Notes: generated by a model not told the origin, from the sequence alone. DNA of 64,000 nucleotides from Spirochaetales bacterium (GCA_016342585.1 JAEINK010000003.1:1-64000); one strand, 5' to 3'; shown: positions 49,909 through 60,627, numbered from the stretch's first letter. Program-made: numbers and translations.

Positions 49909-50032
49909 TTATTTCTCCTTTTTTCTTTTTATTGTCTCTATTGTAACACTCCAGCGGAGGATGTCTGTCACCTTTTCTTTTCTCAAGGTCAAACTCTTGC
50001 AAGATTCCCTTATTAAGGGATATAAATATAGA

Positions 50033-51316
50033 ATGACCGAAAATTTTATATCTGAATCCGCTTATTTAGCTGACCTTGAAAAAAGGGGGCAGCTCCCCAG
50101 GGGGTTTCGTACCGCTTCTGTACCCCTTTTATTTCTTCCTTCAGAAAGACCTCAGGGGGGGGAGCAGAAGATGATGCTCTCCATGATCCTTATGGATGAA
50201 CCTTCGGATTCATTTGCCGGTGTTTTTACAAGCAATCGGTTTCCCGGGAGTCCTGTAATCGTGGGGAAGGAAAGGATGGATGCCCCCCATACCCGGGGTG
50301 TTATTATTAATAATCGAATTGCCAATGTCTGTTCTCCCACCGGGATTGAGGATATTGAACGTCTCCTTTCAGCTCTCAGTAAGAGTACCGGAGGGGATGT
50401 GCATGATTATTTTTCAAGCTCCACCGGAATAATCGGCTGGCAGCTTCCGGTGGATAAGATGATATCCGCCCTCCCGGATCTTCTTTCAGGTTTAAACAGG
50501 GATTCGGCTTTAAAGCTTGCGAAAGGGATCATGACCACCGACTCCTTTCCTAAAATCAGATCTATCCAGGTAGGAGGGGGGCGAATTGTTGCCGTTGCCA
50601 AGGGTGCCGGAATGATTGAACCCAATATGGGGACCATGCTCTGTTTTATAATGACCGATCTTGATGTTTCACGGTTTGAGCTGCGCGGGCTTCTTCCCGG
50701 TGTCGCCGAAAGGACTTTTAACAGAGTTTCCGTGGATGGGGACCAGAGTACAAGTGACATGGTTCTTGTATTCAGTTCCAAAAAAGCGGGAAAGGTGGAT
50801 CTCGAAGAGTTTCGAATCGCTCTTGAGGGGGTCATGGGGGCGCTGGCCGAGGATATCGTCCGTAACGGCGAAGGAACGGCCCATGTCATAAAAGTGAACC
50901 TGACAGGAGCTTCCGATGATAAATCCGCAGGACTCCTTGCCCGTGCCGTGGTAAATTCACCCCTGGTCAAGACTGCTGTTGCCGGAAATGACCCTAATGT
51001 GGGGCGGATAATCTCCTCTCTTGGCGATTGTGCGGGTAATCTGGATTTGCCGCTGGATCCCCGCCGGGTGAGTGTCTCTTTAGGAGGTACACTTCTCTTT
51101 AAGGAGAGCAAGTTTATGCTGGATGCCGAGCGTGAGGAAAAAATGTCGGCCTACCTGAAGAGTGCCGAGTTAAACTCTGAACTTAAAGCGTACCCCGAGC
51201 ACAGCAGAACAGTGGATATTGATATAGATCTTGGACTTGGTGGTGGTGTTTCCTCGGTTTTTGGAAGCGACCTCACCCATGAATATGTTTCAGAAAACGC
51301 AGATTACAGAACTTGA
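50033..51316 (+). CDS. argJ: Glutamate N-acetyltransferase / ArgJ-family
   Basis: FAGVFTSNRFPGSPV, AKGIMTTDSFPK, AKGAGMIEPNMGTMLCFIMTD, GDQSTSDMVLVFSSKKAG, GNDPNVGRIISSLGD. Confidence 0.92.
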   Translation: MTENFISESAYLADLEKRGQLPRGFRTASVPLLFLPSERPQGGEQKMMLSMILMDEPSDSFAGVFTSNRFPGSPVIVGKERMDAPHTRGVIINNRIANVCSPTGIEDIERLLSALSKSTGGDVHDYFSSSTGIIGWQLPVDKMISALPDLLSGLNRDSALKLAKGIMTTDSFPKIRSIQVGGGRIVAVAKGAGMIEPNMGTMLCFIMTDLDVSRFELRGLLPGVAERTFNRVSVDGDQSTSDMVLVFSSKKAGKVDLEEFRIALEGVMGALAEDIVRNGEGTAHVIKVNLTGASDDKSAGLLARAVVNSPLVKTAVAGNDPNVGRIISSLGDCAGNLDLPLDPRRVSVSLGGTLLFKESKFMLDAEREEKMSAYLKSAELNSELKAYPEHSRTVDIDIDLGLGGGVSSVFGSDLTHEYVSENADYRT

Positions 51317-51323
51317 GGATATA

Positions 51324-52316
51324 ATGGAAAATCAGAAGAATGGCTCAAATCTTAGTGAAGTAATTGAGAAATCAACACAGCTCCTGAATCGTTGTCGGGA
51401 GGAGATTGCCCGGAGGGTGATAGGTCAGACTGTCATGGTCGATGGCCTGCTCATGGGGCTTATTGCCGGAGGTCACGTCCTGATCGAAGGTGTTCCGGGG
51501 CTTGCAAAAACCCTGGCAGTCCAGACCATGGCCGAGGTGCTGGATCTGGATTTTAAACGAATCCAGTTTACGCCGGATCTTCTTCCGGCAGATCTTGTCG
51601 GTAATATGATCTATCGTCAGGAAAGTGGTATTTTTGAGGCCCGAAAAGGACCTGTTTTTACAAATATCGTTTTGGCTGATGAGATTAACAGGGCTCCGGC
51701 AAAGGTTCAATCTGCCCTTCTTGAAGCAATGCAGGAGAAACAGGTTACCCTGGGGAATGAAACATTCCCCCTGCCGGATCCTCTTTTTGTCCTTGGAACC
51801 CAGAATCCTATCGAGCAGGAAGGAACCTACCCCCTGCCGGAAGCCCAGCTTGATCGTTTTATCATGAAACTGAAGATCGATTACCCCTCCGATGCGGAGG
51901 AGCTTCAGATCATCCGTCGCATGGGTGTTGAAAAGGTGATTCCAGTTAAGAAAATCTTAAGTCGGGAGCAACTTTCGGGGCTTCGGAAAACCGCTAATAA
52001 TATTCGGATAGAGAGCAGGATCGAAGAGTATATCGTTGCCATTATTACTTCGACCAGAGAGACGGACAGGATAGTCTATCCCTATGCTAAATTCATTGAT
52101 TTTGGGGCCTCCACGCGAGGGTCATTAAGTCTTGTCAGATGTGCCCGGGCTGCCGCTCTCTTCGATGGACGTGACTTCGTCCTCCCTGAGGATGTCAAAT
52201 CTGTCGTTCATGATGTTCTTCGTCATCGTCTTGTCCTCTCCTATGAGGCTGAGTCGGAAGAGCTGACCTCTGATGATGTGATCGATAGAATCCTCAAAAA
52301 GGTCCCGGTTCCCTAA
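51324..52316 (+). CDS. MoxR-family AAA ATPase
   Basis: HVLIEGVPGLAKTLAVQTMA, FTNIVLADEINRAPAKVQSALLEAMQEKQVT, LGTQNPIEQEGTYPLPEAQLDRF. Confidence 0.95.
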   Translation: MENQKNGSNLSEVIEKSTQLLNRCREEIARRVIGQTVMVDGLLMGLIAGGHVLIEGVPGLAKTLAVQTMAEVLDLDFKRIQFTPDLLPADLVGNMIYRQESGIFEARKGPVFTNIVLADEINRAPAKVQSALLEAMQEKQVTLGNETFPLPDPLFVLGTQNPIEQEGTYPLPEAQLDRFIMKLKIDYPSDAEELQIIRRMGVEKVIPVKKILSREQLSGLRKTANNIRIESRIEEYIVAIITSTRETDRIVYPYAKFIDFGASTRGSLSLVRCARAAALFDGRDFVLPEDVKSVVHDVLRHRLVLSYEAESEELTSDDVIDRILKKVPVP

Positions 52317-52320
52317 ATCA

Positions 52321-53193
52321 ATGGATAGTCTGCAGTTTCTATCAAAGATTCGACATATTCCCCTTGTCTCTCTTAAACTCGTTGAGGGGCTGCTTGCAGG
52401 AAACTACAGATCCGTTTTTCGTGGGCCAGGACTTGAGTTTGATGAGGTTCGGGATTACACCCACGAGGATGATTCCAGGTTTATCGACTGGAATGTAACC
52501 TCAAGAATGGACTCTCCTTATATTAAAACCTTCAAGGAGGAGCGTGAACTTGTCATGTTCCTCGTTGTGGATGTCTCTGCCTCCATGAGATCCGGGAGCG
52601 GAAAGATGAGCCGTGAGGATACCGCCGCCGTCCTTTCCGTTCTTCTTGCCCATGCGGCGATTGAAAATAATGACAGGGTCGGAGCACTTTTTTATTCTGA
52701 CGGTATCGAGCACTGGGTTCCACCCTTAAAAGGTAGAAAGCATATTAGTCGGCTCATTGCGGATATGCAGGAGATTACTCCCAAAGGGAAAGGCTCCGGC
52801 CTGGATCTTGCTATCCGGACTGTGCAGGAATCGCTGAAACGCCGCAGCATCTGTGTTATCCTTTCGGATTTTAGAACGTCACGCGGGTGGCAGGAGTTAA
52901 CCCTCTTATCGAGAAAACACGATGTCATCGCTATTAAAATATCTGATCCTGATGATAGAAGATTTCCCGACACGGGGCTCATGTATCTCCAGGATCCTGA
53001 AACCGGGAGAGTTATCCCTTCCCTCGGGAAATCCGGGAATTTCAGGAAAGAGCATCACGATTTCTGGGCTACTCAGGAGATTTTCTGGCTCCGTGAGTGC
53101 CGAAGACGAGGGATAGATACCCTCACTGTCTCAACAAATGATGATCCTGTCATGAAATTAATCTCTTATTTTAAAAGAAGAAAACGCCGGTGA
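52321..53193 (+). CDS. DUF58-domain protein
   Basis: GPGLEFDEVRDYTHEDDSRFIDWNVTSRM. Confidence 0.93.
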   Translation: MDSLQFLSKIRHIPLVSLKLVEGLLAGNYRSVFRGPGLEFDEVRDYTHEDDSRFIDWNVTSRMDSPYIKTFKEERELVMFLVVDVSASMRSGSGKMSREDTAAVLSVLLAHAAIENNDRVGALFYSDGIEHWVPPLKGRKHISRLIADMQEITPKGKGSGLDLAIRTVQESLKRRSICVILSDFRTSRGWQELTLLSRKHDVIAIKISDPDDRRFPDTGLMYLQDPETGRVIPSLGKSGNFRKEHHDFWATQEIFWLRECRRRGIDTLTVSTNDDPVMKLISYFKRRKRR

Positions 53194-54098
53194 AGCAACG
53201 AATCTCATTAATCCTTTTATTTATATTACTGATTAGCTTCCTTTCTTTCGGTTATGATATTGAACAGGTAACTTTTATCCCCCGGGAGTTTTATATTGGC
53301 GATACGGTTGATATGAGGGTTACCCTGAAAATACCCTCGGGAACCTATCTGAATATTCCTGAAGAGTTTCCCCGGGCCGGCTGGATTCATATTCACGACA
53401 TTAATTTTCTTGAAAATGAAGAGTTTACCACGATACACATCATCTTTTCCTCTTTCCAGCCGGGGATCCGGGTACTTCCTCCCATAGATTTGGGAGGCCT
53501 TGTGCTTGAGGGGGTAAGGATCGATACCGCTTCCATCCTCGACCAGGAGTACTCTTCCTTTGTTTCGGCCTCCGACCCCATGTATCTCCCGGGAACAGCG
53601 TTCTATTTTGGACTCCTTGTGGGGGGGCTGATAGGTCTCCCCCTGTTCATACTCTTTTTCTTCAGAGTCCTGAGAAGCCGGATCCTGAGATCTGTTTTAA
53701 CCGCAGGTCGCAGGAGGCCCTACATCAGGCTCCAAAAGGTTCTGAAGGAGCTTGAACGGAAGATTTTGAACAGGGATGGCAACGAGTTCTATACGACTCT
53801 CCTGCTTGAATTGAAGGTTTACCTTTCCAATCGGACGGGTAGTGATTTTAATACCCTGACAAGTCGGGAGGCCTGCCTCATCCTCGATGATCTTTACCCT
53901 GAGGAATTTTTCCGCGGGACCCTCGAGGCTTTGTTCCGATTTTCTGACAAGGTTAAATTTGGCGGAGTGGATCCTTATACGGCAAGGAAAAAAGAAGATT
54001 TGAACAGACTTGATGAGGCCGTTAAGGCCCTGGAAATATATTATAAGCATCTTTGGGCTGCCGAAGATGATAAGGGAGTCGCCGATGTGGACCGTTGA
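53190..54098 (+). CDS. Unknown membrane protein within bat operon
   Basis: Signal peptide, beta-rich ectodomain, one TM, cytoplasmic tail; position between DUF58 and batA. Confidence 0.65.
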   Translation: MKQRISLILLFILLISFLSFGYDIEQVTFIPREFYIGDTVDMRVTLKIPSGTYLNIPEEFPRAGWIHIHDINFLENEEFTTIHIIFSSFQPGIRVLPPIDLGGLVLEGVRIDTASILDQEYSSFVSASDPMYLPGTAFYFGLLVGGLIGLPLFILFFFRVLRSRILRSVLTAGRRRPYIRLQKVLKELERKILNRDGNEFYTTLLLELKVYLSNRTGSDFNTLTSREACLILDDLYPEEFFRGTLEALFRFSDKVKFGGVDPYTARKKEDLNRLDEAVKALEIYYKHLWAAEDDKGVADVDR

Positions 54099-55086
54099 AG
54101 ACCCCGTCTACCTGCTGCTGCTTCTTGTTTTAATCCCTGGAATTTATTTCTCCCATTTCTATCGGGGGCGGGGAGGGGTCTTTATTTTTCCTCTGGGACT
54201 CTGGGAAGGGGATAATTTTAAACCAAAGAAGCACTTCTGGCAGGTCATCCTTTTTCTCTCGACATTTTTATTCTGGGTCGGTACAGCTTTGATGATAGTA
54301 GCGCTGGCTGGTCCTGTGAAGGTTGAAAAAGAGAAGATATACCTTTCCCGGGGAATTGATATCATGTTTGTTCTGGATGAGTCCCCCAGCATGGCGGCAG
54401 GAGATTTTCCGCCGATAAACAGATTTGAGACGGCCAAGACATTAATTCTGGAATTCATGAGGGGGCGGGAAAACGATGCCCTGGGACTGGTCTCCTTCAG
54501 TGGTGAGGCGGCCCTGAGAGTACCCCCAACCCTGGATTATAGGGCCTTTGCCGCAGAGGTTGAAGCTCTCAGGATAATGACCCTGGGAGAGGGCACTTCA
54601 GTCGGTCTCGGTCTGGCGATTGCCGCTCTCCATGAGCAGGGGTCCAGTGCCGATGAAAAGGTTATTATCCTCATGACTGATGGTGAGAATAATTCAGGAG
54701 AGATTGCTCCTCTTTCGGCGGCCAGGATAGCCGCGGATATGGGTATTCGAATCTATGCAATAGGGATCGGTTCCGAGGGGCGTTTTCCCCTCGAGTATCA
54801 GGATCCTGATACAGGGAAAATTTACCGGGGAATTTATGAGAGTGGCTTTAACGAAGAGCTTCTGGAAGAGATAGCCCTCCTTTCATCGGGTAAGTATTTT
54901 TCGGCAGTCAGTCCGGGAGCCATGGAGCAGATATTCAGGACTATCGATTCCCTTGAGAGTCGGGAGACCCGGGTTAAAATTAAGGTGAGCACCACTCCGG
55001 GATACAGGATCGTAATATTTGCCGGCTTTCTTTCCATACTTTTAAGTTTCATCATACGAAAAATCATTCTTCGGGAGGTATTTTAG
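54085..55086 (+). CDS. batA: VWA-domain protein BatA-like
   Basis: IMFVLDESPSMAAGDF MIDAS-like, ILMTDGENNSGEI, C-terminal TM. Confidence 0.87.
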   Translation: MWTVEDPVYLLLLLVLIPGIYFSHFYRGRGGVFIFPLGLWEGDNFKPKKHFWQVILFLSTFLFWVGTALMIVALAGPVKVEKEKIYLSRGIDIMFVLDESPSMAAGDFPPINRFETAKTLILEFMRGRENDALGLVSFSGEAALRVPPTLDYRAFAAEVEALRIMTLGEGTSVGLGLAIAALHEQGSSADEKVIILMTDGENNSGEIAPLSAARIAADMGIRIYAIGIGSEGRFPLEYQDPDTGKIYRGIYESGFNEELLEEIALLSSGKYFSAVSPGAMEQIFRTIDSLESRETRVKIKVSTTPGYRIVIFAGFLSILLSFIIRKIILREVF

Positions 55087-55088
55087 GT

Positions 55089-56090
55089 ATGGCCCGATAT
55101 CCAGAGGTTTTCTGGCTTTTTACAATACTTTTTCCTCTTGTGATTATGCTCATCTGGCGTTACTTTTCAGGAATAAAAGGTTTGCATACTTTTGGAGGAG
55201 AGTGGCGTTTCAATTCTCTCAGGGAGATTTACCTTGTAAAATGGTTTTTCTCTTCCTTCGGGTTTCTTGTTTTTATTATCGCTTCGATCCTGGCCCTTGC
55301 CGGGTTTCCCGGTCAGGGGATTAAAGAACCTTTTAAACCATCGGGGCATGATATCATTTATGTTATCGATATTTCCCGCTCCATGCTTGCTGAGGATGCA
55401 CTCCCATCCCGCCTCGAAAAGGCGAAGGCGATTATCCGTTCAATCAGTGATGGTCTTGAAGCGGGTGAATCGGGAACAGGAAACCGATATGGTCTTGTCG
55501 TTTTTCGAGGGGCAGGGAGTCGTATCCTTCCTCTGACCGAAGATCGGGGTGGCCTGTACGGTGTTCTTGAAATCATAACTCCTGATTTCATGAGTTCTCC
55601 GGGAACTGATATAAGTTCGGGCCTCAATGCCGCCCTTGAATCTTTTGTGCCCGGCTCGGAGAGCGGTCGGCATGTTGTCCTTTTTTCCGATGGAGAAGAT
55701 TTGGATGGCGACCCGGGAGTGGTTTTGAACCGGTTCAGGGAAGAGAGGATCGATTTTAATGTCATCGGCCTGGGGGGAGCCGAGGGGGCGTTTATTCCCC
55801 TTGGTAATGGCGAGAAGGTAACCGATAATTCCGGGAGGGATATTGTTACGAAATTGGATGAGAGGTTCCTACGGCTACTTGCCCAGCAGGGGGGCGGCTC
55901 TTTTCTAGAGGGAGAGGATTCGAGGCTGTTAGAGCATCTGTTTTCCAAGTTTCAGAACTTTGAGTCTGCCAAGAGTCCCGGTTTTATTCATATTGAGACG
56001 GAGATGTTCAGAATCTACCTCTTGATTGCCCTTGCCGGTCTTACTATTTATCAGATTTCCGGAATTATCCGAAGGCGGGAGAATATATGA
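55089..56090 (+). CDS. batB: VWA-domain protein BatB-like
   Basis: IIYVIDISRSMLAEDALPSRLEKAK, VLFSDGEDLDGD, C-terminal TM. Confidence 0.87.
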   Translation: MARYPEVFWLFTILFPLVIMLIWRYFSGIKGLHTFGGEWRFNSLREIYLVKWFFSSFGFLVFIIASILALAGFPGQGIKEPFKPSGHDIIYVIDISRSMLAEDALPSRLEKAKAIIRSISDGLEAGESGTGNRYGLVVFRGAGSRILPLTEDRGGLYGVLEIITPDFMSSPGTDISSGLNAALESFVPGSESGRHVVLFSDGEDLDGDPGVVLNRFREERIDFNVIGLGGAEGAFIPLGNGEKVTDNSGRDIVTKLDERFLRLLAQQGGGSFLEGEDSRLLEHLFSKFQNFESAKSPGFIHIETEMFRIYLLIALAGLTIYQISGIIRRRENI

Positions 56091-56677
56091 TGAGAAAAAG
56101 TTCTCTTTATGTGCTTATAATCTCCCTGATTTTCCTGACATCCTGTTCGGAGTTCAATGCCTCCTATAAGGTTTTTCGGGGGAATTATCAATTCCTTCAA
56201 GGTGAATATCAGACTGCGAATATTCAGTATCTTCGAGCGGCTGAAAAGGGAATTGAAGAGGATATTATTAATTATAACCTGGGGACTGTCTACAATGCTC
56301 TTGGAGAGATGGATTCGGCTGTAACCCAGTGGGAGTCGATCGATCCGGGAGAGAATATACAGTTGGCCTTCAGATTGGCATATAATCAGGGGGTTCTTCA
56401 CTATCAGCTTGGGGACTATCAATCTGCTTTCGACTCCTTTAAGGAGGCCCTGCTTTTTGACTCCTCCAGCCGTGAGGCCCGGATAAATCTTGAGCACAGT
56501 TTCCGTAAGCTGAACTTCCAGGAGGAGCCTGTTACCTCGGGAACCGGAGAGAGCAGGGAGAGTGAGCCTGGAGATGAAGATATCCAGCGTGTGCTTGAAT
56601 ATATCAGACGAAATGAGCCTTACTATCCTCCGGGGGTTCAGAAAGGTGATGATGTGGGAAGGGGTATGGATTGGTAA
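56087..56677 (+). CDS. batC: TPR lipoprotein BatC-like
   Basis: Lipobox LTSCSEF; TPR-like NLGTVYNALGEMDSAV, NQGVLHYQLGDYQSAFDSFKEALLFD. Confidence 0.78.
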   Translation: MMRKSSLYVLIISLIFLTSCSEFNASYKVFRGNYQFLQGEYQTANIQYLRAAEKGIEEDIINYNLGTVYNALGEMDSAVTQWESIDPGENIQLAFRLAYNQGVLHYQLGDYQSAFDSFKEALLFDSSSREARINLEHSFRKLNFQEEPVTSGTGESRESEPGDEDIQRVLEYIRRNEPYYPPGVQKGDDVGRGMDW

Positions 56678-58800
56678 AACGACTAGCACTTTCACTTATA
56701 ATACTTGGCCTTATACTCTCCTCCCTCTCTTCTCAGGAAAGAATTTCCATAGAGGTTTCTCCAAACCCTGTAGGAGTCAATGATGATTTCAATGTGGTTA
56801 TCGAGGTAAATCACCCCGAATCCCGTGATGTTGCACTAGAAAAGCCTGTTTACCCTGACGGTATCCAGCTCCGGCGTGGGCCGTATATCAGACCGGCAAC
56901 GGTAAACACCAAGGATGGCTTTTCCAAGAAGATAACCCGAATCTCATTTACCTTCAGATCGAGGCGTTCCGGAATGATCCTCTTTGATCCATTCTTTGTT
57001 TCGATTAAGGATGAGGTTTTGACAAGCCCCTCGTTCATCATGGAGGTCGGTACTTATATTAATAGAAAACTCATCATGCCCCTTGAGGCCGAGTGGTCAA
57101 CCCCCTATGATTTTGTGTACACAGGAGAGGCGGTACCTCTGCTCCTGAATGTGAAAAATCAGAAGGAGATTGTCCTTTTTGATTCTGTGAATATTGCTCC
57201 GCCGGCGGGAGGTATTTTTGAGGAGTATTTCGGGGTTGGGGAGATCTCTTCTGAAATTTTAGGTTCAACCCTTCTGTATAATGTGCCAGCTTCATTTGCC
57301 ATCCTGACCCCTACCAGAGCTGCTAAAATTACCATCCCTTCTGCCCGGGTAAGTCATGGGGTCAGAACTGGTGAAACAGGCAGGCTTATACTTGATGTCC
57401 TTCCTCTTCCCGGGGAAGTTGCTGAAACAGGGGCTATCGGTCGTTTTACAGTCACCACGCGTATGGAACAGAGTGAACTTTACCGCATGGATGAAGCCGT
57501 TTTCCGAGTACGACTCGAGGGTGTCGGAAACCTGAACTATCTGCAAATGCCTGTTCCGGAATTTACCGGAGCAGATCTTCTCTCCTCCTATGAGAGTGAG
57601 GATTATAAGCCGGATTTACATGGATATAAGGGGTACCGGGAAGCTGTCTATACTATCAAGATTGGGGATACTGACCGGCTGAAAATCGGCATCCCTCCCT
57701 TTCCTTATCTAGAACGCCCCTCCGGCAAGGTAATTCCTTCAAGGGTGGAGGTTGAAAATTTCGATATTCTTCCAGCTCTTCCGGAAGAGGTTGAAACTGC
57801 CGAGCTGAACGAGGTTCTTTTGCCCCTCTTAAGGGATGGCGGTCCTGATTACGATTTTCTGGATTATCAAAAGGGCAGGATGCTCCTTTTACTCTTTCTG
57901 CCAGGTCCTTTAGCTTTGTTGGTTTTCAGGCTGATTCGGGGAAAGGGGCAACAGGGTGGCCGGCGAACCATTTTTATGCTTGTTCTCCTGCTCTCCTCCC
58001 CTTTATTCTTCTCCGCAGGCAATACTGGTTCACTCAAAGAGAGAACCCTGTTCTCCGGGGATGCTTTTAATTTATGTTTTGATTATTATGCTGAGGGCTC
58101 TTTCGGGGAGGCCCTGACAGCGCTTGATGAGGTTGTCGGTGATGTTGATACCGGTTTCATTTTTTACAATAGAGGACTTATTCTGTCAGGCATGAACCAA
58201 TGGGACGAAGCTGTCTATAATATGGCCTCAGCTGTCGCCAGACAGCCTCAGAGTCAACTTTACAGGGATGCCTATAATAGAATTATAAATAAGGGCGGTT
58301 TTACCAGCTCTTACACTCTTGAGTTTCCCCTGGACAGGGGATTTCTGTTCATTATTCTTATAATTCTTGTGAATCTTCTCTCTCTTATGCTCCTCCTTTC
58401 TCAGATTCGAAATAATGGAATTCTGAGGATCCTTGAGATTCTATCCTCTTCTTTTATCCTTGTTGTTCTTTTTCTTGTTTTTTTTACAAGTTACTCAGCA
58501 TCCATCCCGCGGGGAGTTGTCGTTTCTACCGCAGTACAATCTCTTGATGATGGTTTAAAATTACCAATATCTGGAACAGAGGGCGAGGGAGATCCTGACC
58601 CCGGGGATGATATGGAAAATGATGGGATCTTTTTTAAAAAAATTCCCGAGGATGCCGGAGAGGAGTGGCTTCAGGTAAAGCCAGGTACGCTCTTAAGGAT
58701 CAGGGACCGGGCCGGCGATTATCTCCTTGCGGAGAATGGGGAGAAAATAAATGGCTGGATCCATTATTCCCATATTCGAATCGTTGGAGATCCGGAATGA
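56671..58800 (+). CDS. batD: BatD-like protein (oxygen-tolerance) with C-terminal SH3-like region
   Basis: RISIEVSPNPVGVNDDFNVVIEVNHPE; later TPR and SH3-like EEWLQVKPGTLLRIRDRAGDYLLAENGEKINGWIHYSHI. Confidence 0.83.
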   Translation: MVKRLALSLIILGLILSSLSSQERISIEVSPNPVGVNDDFNVVIEVNHPESRDVALEKPVYPDGIQLRRGPYIRPATVNTKDGFSKKITRISFTFRSRRSGMILFDPFFVSIKDEVLTSPSFIMEVGTYINRKLIMPLEAEWSTPYDFVYTGEAVPLLLNVKNQKEIVLFDSVNIAPPAGGIFEEYFGVGEISSEILGSTLLYNVPASFAILTPTRAAKITIPSARVSHGVRTGETGRLILDVLPLPGEVAETGAIGRFTVTTRMEQSELYRMDEAVFRVRLEGVGNLNYLQMPVPEFTGADLLSSYESEDYKPDLHGYKGYREAVYTIKIGDTDRLKIGIPPFPYLERPSGKVIPSRVEVENFDILPALPEEVETAELNEVLLPLLRDGGPDYDFLDYQKGRMLLLLFLPGPLALLVFRLIRGKGQQGGRRTIFMLVLLLSSPLFFSAGNTGSLKERTLFSGDAFNLCFDYYAEGSFGEALTALDEVVGDVDTGFIFYNRGLILSGMNQWDEAVYNMASAVARQPQSQLYRDAYNRIINKGGFTSSYTLEFPLDRGFLFIILIILVNLLSLMLLLSQIRNNGILRILEILSSSFILVVLFLVFFTSYSASIPRGVVVSTAVQSLDDGLKLPISGTEGEGDPDPGDDMENDGIFFKKIPEDAGEEWLQVKPGTLLRIRDRAGDYLLAENGEKINGWIHYSHIRIVGDPE

Positions 58801-59297
58801 ACGGCTTTGGTGATATTCTTGATGCCTGGGAATCGGAATCGATAAAGGGTCGGAAAAAAGGGACAGAAGTTAAGAATCCACCGGAAAAAAAGGTTGTTTC
58901 CGGAAAGATGGAGGCGAATTGGCTCGATCTCTACCCGCCCGGGGATAAAGATTCGGTTAATAAGGATCCGTCAGATTCTGAAAGTTTGCATCAACGAGTA
59001 AACCCCGAAAGGCTTCCCATCGAAGCAAGCCTTGACCTGCATGGGATGACAAGTGCTGAAGCCCTTGCGGCAACTGAAAAATTCCTGAAGACAGCTAGCC
59101 GGCAGGGGTATAAAAAAGTTCTTTTAATTCATGGAAAGGGGTATCACTCCCCCGGGGGTAAATCTATCCTCAAAAAAGAGGTCCGTTTTTTTCTTGAGCG
59201 ATCCACTTTTGTATCATCATTTGGGTATGGGGATAGATTTAATGGAGGCAAGGGTGCCTCCTGGGTGATTCTAAATAGGATTAAAAGGAAGGGTTGA
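58797..59297 (+). CDS. Smr-domain protein
   Basis: LDLHGMTSAEALAATEKFL...KVLLIHGKGYHSPGGKSILKKEV. Confidence 0.9.
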   Translation: MNGFGDILDAWESESIKGRKKGTEVKNPPEKKVVSGKMEANWLDLYPPGDKDSVNKDPSDSESLHQRVNPERLPIEASLDLHGMTSAEALAATEKFLKTASRQGYKKVLLIHGKGYHSPGGKSILKKEVRFFLERSTFVSSFGYGDRFNGGKGASWVILNRIKRKG

Positions 59298-59319
59298 AAT
59301 AGACGACCCCTTTTTAACT

Positions 59320-59538
59320 CTACCTTTCCCGGTAGATTATTCTTCCTCGTGTGAGATCGTAAGGGGAGAGGGCAACACGTACTTTATCGCCGGGAACAAT
59401 CCTGATATAGTGTTTTCTCATTTTTCCTGACAAATGTGCCAGTATAAGATGACCGTTCTTAAGCTCTACCCTGAACATCGTATTGGGAAGAGATTCCCGA
59501 ACAATACCTTCTACCTCAATTGCTTCTTCTTTTGCCAC
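59320..59538 (-). CDS. infA: Translation initiation factor IF-1
   Basis: [71 protein letters not shown]. Confidence 0.98.
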   Translation of the reverse strand: MAKEEAIEVEGIVRESLPNTMFRVELKNGHLILAHLSGKMRKHYIRIVPGDKVRVALSPYDLTRGRIIYRER

Positions 59539-59783
59539 AATTTCTCCTGTGATTTAAATCAATAGTTTTCTGACGAAATAGTAGGGGAAAGAACCTCCTT
59601 TGTCAACCGAACTATAGGGGGCTCCATACGCCTCTTTTTTATAGAAAATATGGAATTTTTCTGATGTAAAACCAATGCTTGACTTTTTTAGTCATTTAAG
59701 GCAAATTATCGTGCTTATTAAAGGGTTATTCCTCCAATGGAGGAAACCTTGATAATGACCTAAAAAGAAGAGGGAATTATATT

Positions 59784-60140
59784 ATGGACAAGGCTTTTTT
59801 AGAAAAAATGCATCAGAAACTGCTCGACCAGAAAGAAGAACTAATGAAGACTCTTCTGTCTGAGAGTGATGAGTTTAAAGGAATCGTTCAAGAGATGGAT
59901 CCCAAGGACCTTGCAGATATTGCTGCTGATGATATCGATCGTAATACCCTTGATGCTCTTGGCGCTCAGGAATCAAAGCGATTGAGATTGATCGACTCGG
60001 CACTCTCCAGATACAAGAATGGCCGTTTCGGCCTCTGTATGCGATGTAATAAGAAGATCCCTGTGGCAAGGCTGGAGGCTATTCCATATGCAATGATGTG
60101 TATTGAATGTAAATCCTCGGATGAACGAAAGAATCGATAG
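59784..60140 (+). CDS. DksA/TraR-family zinc-finger regulator
   Basis: RYKNGRFGLCMRCNKKIPVARLEAIPYAMMCIECK. Confidence 0.92.
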   Translation: MDKAFLEKMHQKLLDQKEELMKTLLSESDEFKGIVQEMDPKDLADIAADDIDRNTLDALGAQESKRLRLIDSALSRYKNGRFGLCMRCNKKIPVARLEAIPYAMMCIECKSSDERKNR

Positions 60141-60212
60141 TATAAGTATACAGATTATTAAAAGTGTTAAATGACCCTTCCTTACTGCCGATAATGAGTA
60201 CAGGAAGGAGTC

Positions 60213-60617
60213 ATGAACGTAGAAAATATAAATAGTTTATCTTCTATTTCTCTTAACAGCATAGTCAGAGCGAAACATAGTCAGGGGGCAATTTCTTTGC
60301 CTGTGGATTCCTCAAGCTTTATGTATTCAAATTTAAAGCATATTCGGGGAATTCCTGCTTTTGGGGGAACTCCCGGATACTCTATGTCCAGGTTACGCGT
60401 TCTTGATAATTTGATTGACCGCCTTCAGGATTTGAAGGGAGATGATTATTCGCAGGAGAGGGTAGATGAGGCCATTCTCTTTTCCGATGTCAGTCAGCTT
60501 GAAGAGATGACAGAGACCTTGAAAAATGAACTTCGGGATGTGCTTTCGAATAGAATTCCCGGGTTTTTGGGGCCTTCAGAGTATGACACAGGTCTTATCC
60601 TGAACCTTTCGGTTTAA
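60213..60617 (+). CDS. Protein of unknown function
   Basis: SD AGGAGT, intact ORF. Confidence 0.5.
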   Translation: MNVENINSLSSISLNSIVRAKHSQGAISLPVDSSSFMYSNLKHIRGIPAFGGTPGYSMSRLRVLDNLIDRLQDLKGDDYSQERVDEAILFSDVSQLEEMTETLKNELRDVLSNRIPGFLGPSEYDTGLILNLSV

Positions 60618-60627
60618 ACTTCAAGGT

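Noticed and set aside
55358-55948. Minus-strand ORF within batB
   Set aside because: Shadow ORF in a clearly coding VWA gene.
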